A stretch of DNA of 59,370 nt from Acidobacteriota bacterium (GTDB lineage Bacteria > Acidobacteriota > Vicinamibacteria > Vicinamibacterales > UBA8438): NCBI GenBank assembly GCA_011523845.1, contig WTFV01000272.1, positions 1 through 59,370 on the forward strand, in the 5' to 3' direction. Numbering within the stretch: position 1 is the first letter of the stretch; each line of letters opens with the position of its first letter. Of this stretch, positions 53,043 to 59,370 are shown one piece after another. The notes beneath the pieces were generated by a model. That model was not told where the DNA came from. It saw nothing but the letters and a program-made list of their open reading frames with translations, and did no database searches. The position numbers and the translations under genes were made by a program.

Positions 53043-53792
53043 GTGACCGTCGACGTCGACGTGAATCGTGCACAGGACCCGTACGGCGAAGCGCTCGAAC
53101 GCTTCGCCGCCGAGCTCGAGGGTCGCCCGGCCGCGGACGTGCTGCGGTGGGCCGCGGGACGCTACGCGCACCGACTCTCGCTGGCGACCGGATTCGGTCC
53201 CGAGGGTTGCGTGCTCATCGACCTGATAGGACGCGCGCGGTTGCCGATCGATCTGTTCACCCTCGACACCGGCCTGTTCTTCGAAGAGACCTACGCCCTG
53301 TGGCGCGGCCTGGAGAGACGCTACGGGCTGACGATCCGGGGTGTCGCGCCGGAGCGCACCCTCGACGAGCAGGCGCGCGCGCACGGGGACCGCCTCTGGG
53401 AGCGGGAGCCCGACCGCTGCTGCCGGATTCGCAAGGTGGCGCCGCTGGAAGCCGAGCTGGCCCGCGTCGACGCCTGGATCACCGGCATCCGGCGCGATCA
53501 GACGCCGCAGCGCGCCGCCGCGCGGGTCGTGCAACGGGACGCGAAGTTCGGGATCGTGAAGATCAATCCGCTCGTCGACTGGACGAAGAAGGACGTCTGG
53601 CGCCATATCGTGGAATGGGACGTGCCGTACAATCCGCTGCATGATCTCGGCTATTCGAGCATCGGCTGCCGCCCCTGCACGAGCCCGGTGCAACAGGGGG
53701 AGGACGATCGAGCGGGCCGCTGGCGGGGCAGCGCCAAGACCGAATGCGGATTGCATGGCTCCGCGACGGTCCCGTGCCGAGGAGTAGCGTGA
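53043..53792 (+). CDS. cysH: Assimilatory APS reductase (CysH)
   Basis: About 249 aa, start GTG with GGAG upstream. Features include LSLATGFGPEGCVLIDLIG (P-loop-like), FTLDTGLFFEETY and GIRRDQTPQRAAA. The paired cysteines in DRCCRIRK and GCRPCTSP bind a [4Fe-4S] cluster, the mark of APS-type reductases, and ECGLH carries the catalytic Cys. It overlaps the next gene as TGATG. Because the Cys-Cys...CxxC motif is present, APS is the likely substrate, although an APS kinase is also encoded. Confidence 0.93.
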   Translation: MTVDVDVNRAQDPYGEALERFAAELEGRPAADVLRWAAGRYAHRLSLATGFGPEGCVLIDLIGRARLPIDLFTLDTGLFFEETYALWRGLERRYGLTIRGVAPERTLDEQARAHGDRLWEREPDRCCRIRKVAPLEAELARVDAWITGIRRDQTPQRAAARVVQRDAKFGIVKINPLVDWTKKDVWRHIVEWDVPYNPLHDLGYSSIGCRPCTSPVQQGEDDRAGRWRGSAKTECGLHGSATVPCRGVA

Positions 53793-54406
53793 TGCACCTC
53801 TATCCCGCCTTCCTGAAGCTCCACGGCCGGCGGGTGGTGGTGATCGGGGCCGGGCCGGTCGCCGCATCGAAGCTGCGCGGGCTGCTCGACGCGGGAGCCG
53901 ACGTGACCGTGGTGGCGCCGGAGTGGGTTGCCGAAGCCGCCGCGGCGGACGTGACGCGGGTCGAACGCGAGTTCCGCCCGTCCGATCTCGACGGCGCGTG
54001 GCTGGTCGTGGCGGCGGCGACCCCGGCGGTCAATCGCGAGGTGGCGCGGGCGGCCGAGGCGCGGCGCGTGTTCGTCAACGCGGTCGACGACCCGCCGAAC
54101 GCCAGTCTCTACCTGGGCGGCGTCGTGCGGCGCGCGGGCGTCACCTTCGCCGTCTCGACCGACGGGCGCGCGCCGGCCCTGGCCGGCCTCCTGCGCGAGG
54201 GTCTCGACGCGATCCTGCCGTCCGGCGAGCTCGAGCGCTGGCTGCTGGAGGCCGACCGGATGCGAGAGCGGTGGCGGGCCGGGCAGGTACCCATGGAGGC
54301 GCGGCGCCCCGAGCTGCTCGACGCACTGATCAAGCTCTATGCGCGCGGTACCGACGACGGCGGCAGGCAGTCCGCGGCGGCGACACCCGGGGCATCGACG
54401 TCATGA
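53792..54406 (+). CDS. cysG (N-terminal type): Precorrin-2 dehydrogenase / sirohydrochlorin ferrochelatase
   Basis: About 204 aa. MHLYPAFLKLHGRRVVVIGA with GAGPVAASKLRGLLDAGADV is the NAD-binding Rossmann start of CysG-N/Met8-type enzymes, and NAVDDPPNASLY is the conserved Asn-Asp-Pro motif. It makes siroheme for the sulfite reductase. It is translationally coupled on both sides (TGATG with cysH, ATGA with the SUMT gene). Confidence 0.92.
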   Translation: MHLYPAFLKLHGRRVVVIGAGPVAASKLRGLLDAGADVTVVAPEWVAEAAAADVTRVEREFRPSDLDGAWLVVAAATPAVNREVARAAEARRVFVNAVDDPPNASLYLGGVVRRAGVTFAVSTDGRAPALAGLLREGLDAILPSGELERWLLEADRMRERWRAGQVPMEARRPELLDALIKLYARGTDDGGRQSAAATPGASTS

Positions 54407-55254
54407 CGGCCGGCAGCAGACCACCGGGGACCGCATCCGACAGGCCGGGCTTCGTGTCGCTGGTCGGCGCCGGCCCCGGAGACCCGGAGCTGCTGACGCT
54501 CAGGGCGGCGCGGCGTCTCGCCGAGGCGGACCTGCTGCTGTACGACGGGCTGGTTCCGGCCGAGGTCACGGCCCTGGCGACGCGCGCGCAGCACTTCAGC
54601 GTGAGCAAGCGGGCCGGCAGCCCGTCGATCGACCAGGAGACGATCCAGCAGGTGATGATCCGCGGGGCCCGCCGCGGGAAGCGCGTGGTCCGACTGAAGA
54701 ACGGCGACCCGTTCCTGCTCGGGCGGGGCGGGGAAGAGGCGCTGGCGCTCCGTGCGGCCGGCATCCCGTTCGAGGTCGTTCCCGGTGTCACCGCGGCGGT
54801 CGCGGCACCTTCGGTGGCGGGCATTCCGGTGACGCACCGCGGGCTCGCGGCCGGATTCACGGTGGTCTCGGGGCATGCCCCCGCGGCGTTCGAACCCATT
54901 CTGGGCGCGGTCGCGCCCGGCTCGATGACGGTGATCGTCCTGATGGGCCTGCGGAACCGCGACCGCATCGCCGCGCTGCTGCTGGAGCGCGGGTGGCCCG
55001 CGCCGACGCCGGCGGCGATCGTGCTGGCCGCGTCCACGCCGCGGATGCGGCACTGGACCGGGCGCCTCGACGAGCTCGGCGCGGCGCCGCTCGACGGCCC
55101 GGCCGGTGAGCCGGGCACCATCGTGGTCGGCGCGGTGGTGAACCTGAGCGCGCGTATCGGCGGGACGGCGCTGCCGGCGCGCACCGCCGAGGCCGTCGCG
55201 CTGCCGACCGAGCACTTCGACGAGACCCAAACGAGCAAGGAACGTGTGAGATGA
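54403..55254 (+). CDS. cobA: Uroporphyrinogen-III C-methyltransferase (SUMT)
   Basis: About 283 aa. VSLVGAGPGDPELLTLRAAR, DGLVPAEVTALA, VVRLKNGDPFLLGRGGEEA and VPGVTAAVAAPSVAGIPVTH are canonical SUMT motifs. It supplies precorrin-2 to the preceding dehydrogenase; together they replace a fused CysG. It overlaps the sulfite reductase start by 4 nt. Confidence 0.94.
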   Translation: MTAGSRPPGTASDRPGFVSLVGAGPGDPELLTLRAARRLAEADLLLYDGLVPAEVTALATRAQHFSVSKRAGSPSIDQETIQQVMIRGARRGKRVVRLKNGDPFLLGRGGEEALALRAAGIPFEVVPGVTAAVAAPSVAGIPVTHRGLAAGFTVVSGHAPAAFEPILGAVAPGSMTVIVLMGLRNRDRIAALLLERGWPAPTPAAIVLAASTPRMRHWTGRLDELGAAPLDGPAGEPGTIVVGAVVNLSARIGGTALPARTAEAVALPTEHFDETQTSKERVR

Positions 55255-57587
55255 CCTGGAAAGAAGCACTCGGCGATCGCATTCCGGCGGAGCTCGGCGC
55301 CGAGATCGACACGTTCGAGCGTCAGATCGCGCTCCGGCGGCAGGGCAAGATCGACGAGAAGGTGTTCGCCGAGACGCGCCTCCGCCGCGGCGTCTACGGA
55401 CAGCGCTACGACAACGGCCAGCGCAACGACGGTACCGGGCCCAAGACCTTGCCGTATCCGTCGAACGGTCTCACCAAGGGTCCCGAGACGGTCTGGGACG
55501 CGCCCGGGATGCAGCGGATCAAGATCCCGATGGGCCGACTCGCGCCGGACCAGATGGACACCCTGGCGGATCTTGCCGAGGAGTACAGCGACGACGTCTG
55601 CCACGTGACGACCCGGCAGGACATCCAGCTCCACTTCGTCCACCTCGACGACACGCCGGACCTGATGCGCCGGCTCGCCGCGGTGGGCATCACCACGCGG
55701 GAGGCCTGCGGCAACACCGTCCGCAACGTGACCGCCTGCCCGCTGGCCGGCGTCTGCCGCGACGAGACCTTCGACGTCACCCCGCACGCCGAGGCGTGCA
55801 TGCGGTTCCTGCTCGGCCATCCGGACGCGCAGGACTTCGGCCGCAAGTTCAAGGTGGCGTTCTCCGGTTGCCGCGAGCACGCCTGCGGTCTGGTCTCGAT
55901 GCACGACCTCGGCCTGATCGCGGTCACCCGGACCATCGACGGCGCCGAGCGGCACGGCTTCGAGACCTACGTCGGCGGCGGTCTCGGCGCGGTGCCGCAC
56001 CAGGCGAAGCTGTTCGACGAGTTCCTGCCGGTCGAGGAGCTGCTGCCGATCGCGCAGGCCATCTCGCGCGTCTTCGCCCGGCTCGGCGAGAAACGCAACC
56101 GCGCGCGGGCGCGCATCAAGTTCCTCGTGGCGCACCTGGGCCTGGAAGAGTTCAAGCGGCTCGTCCTCGAAGAGCGCGCCGCGCTGCCGGACGACCCGCG
56201 CTGGACCGCGCATCTGACCGGCGCGCCGCCGGCCGCCGAGCAACCGCTCAAGCCGGCGGCTCCGGCGAACGGCGGCGGATCGAACGGCTTCGAAGGCTGG
56301 GCTCGCACCAACGTCTACCACCAGCGCCAGAGCGGTTACGCCACCGTCACCGTCGCGCTGCCCCTCGGCGACCTGACGGCCCACCAGATGCGCCGCCTGG
56401 CCAGCCTCGCGCGGCAGTACGTCGGCGGTGCGGTACGCGCCACGGCCGAGCAGAACATCGTGCTGCGCTGGGTCCGCGAGGCGGACCTGCCCGCCCTGCA
56501 TCGCGAGCTGTCGGCCGTCGGTCTCGGCCGGGCCGGCGCCGGGACCCTCGCCGACATCACCGCCTGCCCGGGCACGGACACGTGCAAGCTCGGCATCGCC
56601 TCGTCGCGCGGCCTCGCGGCCGAGCTCACGTCGCGGCTCTCCGAGCGCGCCGCCGCCGGAGCGTTCGACCCGGCCGTCGAGGGCCTGCGCATCAAGACGA
56701 GCGGCTGCTTCAACTCGTGCGGCCAGCACCACATCGCCGATCTCGGCTTCTACGGGGTCAGCCGCAACATCGGCGGCTACGCGGTGCCGCACTTCCAGGT
56801 GGTGCTCGGCGGCAAGTGGCTCGACAACGCCGGCGCGTACGGACTGGCCTCCGGCGCCGTCCCGTCCAAGCGCATCCCGGAGGTCATCGAGCGCATCACG
56901 GGGCGCTTCGTCGCCGAACGGCGCGAGGACGAGTCGTTCCAGGACTACACCCGCCGCATCGGCAAGCGCGCCCTGCGCGAGATGTTCGCGGATCTGGCGA
57001 CCGTCCCGCCCCACGACGACGATCCGTCGTTCTACTCCGACTGGGGCGACCCGCGGGAGTTCACCCTCGGCGACATGGGCGTCGGCGAGTGCGCCGGCGA
57101 GGTGGTCTCGCTGACCGAGTTCGATCTCGCGGCGGCCGAGGCGCGGATCTTCGAAGCGCAGTCGCAGCTCGAGGAGCACGCGTTCGCGCGGGCCGACGAG
57201 CTGGCCTACGGCGCCATGCTGCTCGGCGCGCGGGGGCTCATCAAGACCGAGTTCGTCGACATCGGCGACGCCCCGGACGCCATCGTGCAGGAGTTCCGCA
57301 CGCGTTTCTTCGACACCCAGGTCTTCTTCGACAAGTACGCCGGCGGCAAGTTCGCCATGTACCTCTTCCGCCGGCACGAAGGAGGCCCGAAGCTGAAACC
57401 GGACGCGGTGCATCACCTGGTCGAGGAGGCACAGCTCTTCCTGGAGGCGTGCCACGCGTGCCAGGCGCGTCTCGCGGCGCGGCCTGCCGCCGGGATGCCG
57501 GCCGCCAGGACGCCGGCCGCCGGGGCGCAGGCTGCCGGGACGCAGGCCGCCGGGACGCAGGCCGCGACACAGGGGCAGGGCCGATAG
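55251..57587 (+). CDS. Ferredoxin-type sulfite/nitrite reductase with C-terminal helical extension
   Basis: A 778-aa protein. Two related halves carry the siroheme-[4Fe-4S] motifs: NVTACPLAGVCRDE and SGCREHACG in the first, and TACPGTDTCKLG with GCFNSCGQHH in the second (cluster ligands). This is the ferredoxin-dependent SiR/NiR layout, ~560 aa long. An extra ~200 residues (from LTEFDLAAAEARIFEAQSQL) form a helical, HEPN-like extension known in some phyla, ending in a variable Ala/Gly/Thr/Gln repeat. In this operon it reduces sulfite to sulfide. Confidence 0.92.
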   Translation: MTWKEALGDRIPAELGAEIDTFERQIALRRQGKIDEKVFAETRLRRGVYGQRYDNGQRNDGTGPKTLPYPSNGLTKGPETVWDAPGMQRIKIPMGRLAPDQMDTLADLAEEYSDDVCHVTTRQDIQLHFVHLDDTPDLMRRLAAVGITTREACGNTVRNVTACPLAGVCRDETFDVTPHAEACMRFLLGHPDAQDFGRKFKVAFSGCREHACGLVSMHDLGLIAVTRTIDGAERHGFETYVGGGLGAVPHQAKLFDEFLPVEELLPIAQAISRVFARLGEKRNRARARIKFLVAHLGLEEFKRLVLEERAALPDDPRWTAHLTGAPPAAEQPLKPAAPANGGGSNGFEGWARTNVYHQRQSGYATVTVALPLGDLTAHQMRRLASLARQYVGGAVRATAEQNIVLRWVREADLPALHRELSAVGLGRAGAGTLADITACPGTDTCKLGIASSRGLAAELTSRLSERAAAGAFDPAVEGLRIKTSGCFNSCGQHHIADLGFYGVSRNIGGYAVPHFQVVLGGKWLDNAGAYGLASGAVPSKRIPEVIERITGRFVAERREDESFQDYTRRIGKRALREMFADLATVPPHDDDPSFYSDWGDPREFTLGDMGVGECAGEVVSLTEFDLAAAEARIFEAQSQLEEHAFARADELAYGAMLLGARGLIKTEFVDIGDAPDAIVQEFRTRFFDTQVFFDKYAGGKFAMYLFRRHEGGPKLKPDAVHHLVEEAQLFLEACHACQARLAARPAAGMPAARTPAAGAQAAGTQAAGTQAATQGQGR
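57488..57580. repeat. Short tandem repeat at the 3' end of the sulfite reductase gene
   Basis: Repeated ~15-bp units of GCCGGGACGCAGGCC type encode AAGTQ / AAG.Q steps at the C-terminal tail. The array is in frame and outside the catalytic domains; copy number may vary between strains. Confidence 0.7.
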
Positions 57588-58181
57588 ATGGGATACGATG
57601 CCGCGGCCCTGCAGCGGTTCAGTCTGAAGATCTTCGCGGACCCCGCGTCCGCGGGCGCCCCGCGCACGATCATTCCGGTCTTCCACCGGTGGATCCAGGA
57701 GCACGCCGTGCCCGGGCTGCTGATCGACGTCGCCGACTACACGCACCTCGTCGACGGCCCGAGCGTGCTGCTCGTGGCCCACGAGGCCAACTACGTTCTC
57801 GACGAGACGGCCGGGCGGCCGGGTCTGTCGTACACCCGCAAGCAGCCGCTCGAAGGCGCGTTCGGAGACCGGCTGGCGACCGCGGCGGCGGCTCTGATTG
57901 CCGCGGCCCGCCGCCTGGAGCAGGACACCTCGCGCATGACCGGCGGCGGCGTGACGTTCCCGGGCAACGAGATCGAGTTCGCAGCCAACGACCGCCTGGC
58001 GGCGCCGAGAATCGCCGACACCGAGAGCGCGCTGCGAAACGAGCTGGCCGGGTTCGGCGCTCGGCTCTTCGGCGGCGCCGACGTGGAGGTCCGACCGCTG
58101 GATGACCCGGCCCGCCTCGGCTTCTCGCTGAAGACGGCCGAGACCATTACGCTCGACACGCTGCTGTCCAGGTTAGAGTGA
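57588..58181 (+). CDS. Conserved hypothetical protein of the sulfite reductase operon
   Basis: A 197-aa protein starting immediately after the SiR stop (no gap). MGYDAAALQRFSLKIFADPA, VFHRWIQEHAVPGLLIDVAD and LLVAHEANYVLDE are its conserved-looking parts. No metal or redox motif is visible. Its constant position after SiR in related operons, as I recall, suggests a supporting role in sulfite reduction. Confidence 0.7.
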   Translation: MGYDAAALQRFSLKIFADPASAGAPRTIIPVFHRWIQEHAVPGLLIDVADYTHLVDGPSVLLVAHEANYVLDETAGRPGLSYTRKQPLEGAFGDRLATAAAALIAAARRLEQDTSRMTGGGVTFPGNEIEFAANDRLAAPRIADTESALRNELAGFGARLFGGADVEVRPLDDPARLGFSLKTAETITLDTLLSRLE

Positions 58182-58224
58182 GACTGGAGCACGAAGGCCC
58201 GGCGCCAAGCCCAGGGAGACGTCG

Positions 58225-59370
58225 ATGCTGTCCAGCTTCACCATCGAGAACTTCAAGAGCTACCGCGAAGCCACGCTGAAGCTCGCGCCGTTGACGGTCC
58301 TGATCGGCGCAAACGCATCGGGCAAGAGCAACGCGATCGAGGCGCTGCGCCTGTTGTCGTGGATCGCGTCGGGCAACAGACTTGGAGCACTTCGCTACGC
58401 ATCGCAGGACGAAGACCGCGCAATTCGGGGAAAAGTGAGCGAACTCGGGTTCCGAGGTCAGCGTGCCTTTTCGCTGTCCTGCAAGACGACGGCAGCCGAC
58501 TGGAATCGCTACTCCATCAAGCTGGACGTACGGAACGACGATGAGCTCCATATCTCGGACGAGCGCGTCACAGGACCTTCCTCCACCGTGCCGCTTTTTG
58601 AGGTCGTTACCCCGTCGACGGGAGCCTTGGGTGACATGTTCGTCGCGTACAACAACTTCGCGCGCGGCGGCAAGAACCACAGATAACCTGCAGCGACCAG
58701 ATGACGGTGCTGTGGCAACTCGTCAGCCCGGCGCGTTTCTATCGCGGTCACGCGAAGGCGGTGGAGACGATACCAGCCACCACCCGTCGGATTCACCGGC
58801 AACTCTCCACCATTACGCCACTCGACCCGAGGCCGTCGTTGATGCGAGGCTACAGCTTCAAGAGCGAGCAGAACCTGACCGAGAGCGGCAGGAATCTGTC
58901 GGGCGTCCTCTATAGCCTCTGCGGGACTTCGGAAGTCAAGGACGAGTTGCTGGAGTTCATCCGAGCGCTACCTGAACAGGACATCAAGGAGATCGACTTC
59001 ATAGAGACACCGCGCGGCGAGGTCATGGTTACGCTGTCTGAGACGTTCGGTGGAGGCAGCAGAGAGTACGATGCCACGCTCCTTTCCGATGGAACGCTGC
59101 GCGTCCTCGCGATTGCGGCCGCGATTCTGTCAACCCCTCCGGGCCTCGTCGTGATCGAAGAGATCGACAACGGCGTGCACCCCAGCCGAGCCGCTCAACT
59201 GCTGAATCAGGTGTCCCGCATCGCGAAAGCGAGGAATCTGCGTGTGCTCATCAGCAGCCACAACCCCGCCTTGTTGGACGCCCTTCCAGACGACGCTGTG
59301 CCCCATGTTGTCTTCTGGGGTCTTCCGCAGAATCTGTGGGCAGAATGGAGAACCGGTAGGGCAGCGTCAG
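58225..59370 (+). pseudogene. AAA15 ATPase, frameshifted and cut by the window end
   Basis: MLSSFTIENFKSYREATLKL and GANASGKSNAIEAL (Walker A) start a normal AAA15/AAA21 ATPase. The first frame ends at a TAA near 58684. From about 58676 a different frame continues with PQITCSDQMTVLWQLVSPAR and then GYSFKSEQNLTESG, the signature LLSDGTLRVLAIAAA, Walker B VVIEEIDNGVHP and ISSHNP. So a single-base indel near GGCAAGAACC disrupts it. This may be an assembly error. The gene runs off the window. Confidence 0.75.

Noticed and set aside
54330..57782. A minus-strand frame of about 1150 codons
   Set aside because: Antisense to SUMT and sulfite reductase, which are unambiguous; the translation is repetitive and motif-free.
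1..59370. CRISPR arrays, rRNA and tRNA genes
   Set aside because: No regularly spaced identical repeats with unique spacers, and no recognisable cloverleaf or rRNA signature was found while reading; the short repeats present are minisatellites or two-copy duplications.

Overview
The window looks like one contig of a high-GC bacterium, most likely an Acidobacteriota (Vicinamibacteria-like) metagenome-assembled genome. The main pointers are an ADOP-type 'orphan' MacB/FtsX permease, PQQ-dependent dehydrogenase remnants, a tricorn-type S41 peptidase, tandem DUF4399 proteins and a linked Sat-CysC / sulfite reductase region. This placement is inference from gene content. No rRNA or tRNA gene was recognised.

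Left end (1-7.1 kb): the 3' part of a group II intron (reverse transcriptase/maturase, domain V, domain VI) sits inside a transposase remnant. Next comes a tightly packed six-gene minus-strand operon of clearly lower GC (1052-5817). In transcription order it encodes a DUF6932-like protein, an HTH + ImmA/IrrE metalloprotease, a Cys-rich protein, a radical SAM enzyme, an ASCH protein and a P-loop nucleotide kinase. A promoter and an 11-bp inverted repeat lie exactly on its start. I regard it as the best candidate for an undescribed defence, stress or nucleotide-modification system. A broken PQQ dehydrogenase and a transposase N-terminal remnant follow.

7.4-17.4 kb: an exported hypothetical protein, an alpha/beta hydrolase, a HAD-type dehalogenase, oligopeptidase B and an ADOP permease, with several in-gene minisatellites, then a HipBA module. 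17.4-20.8 kb: a second coupled minus-strand operon (AAA15 ATPase, PD-(D/E)xK protein, MNT nucleotidyltransferase, HEPN RNase, RlmJ-like methyltransferase) that looks like an ATPase-nuclease module joined to a HepT/MntA pair. 20.9-36.4 kb: tricorn peptidase, VapBC, enoyl-CoA hydratase, an ABC transporter, a LuxC/LuxE-like pair bracketing two DUF4399 paralogues, MOSC, P1 peptidase and pterin dehydratase.

36.5-41.8 kb: a third candidate system, a four-gene operon of dual-GHKL histidine kinase, receiver, metallo-beta-lactamase and N6-adenine methyltransferase. 42-49.2 kb: DUF6526, a dienoyl-CoA reductase-like SDR, orphan antitoxins, a BASS transporter, a second broken PQQ dehydrogenase, and an AAA ATPase with a C-terminal nuclease domain.

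49.3-58.2 kb: assimilatory sulfate reduction. Sat-CysC and DUF4202 run leftwards. A TauE/SafE permease, CysH, siroheme synthase (dehydrogenase and SUMT), sulfite reductase and a partner protein run rightwards as a coupled operon. This operon is preceded by a promoter, a 33-codon leader peptide with six Cys codons (five consecutive) and an intrinsic terminator, which together read as a cysteine-responsive transcription attenuator. The contig ends in a frameshifted AAA15 ATPase.
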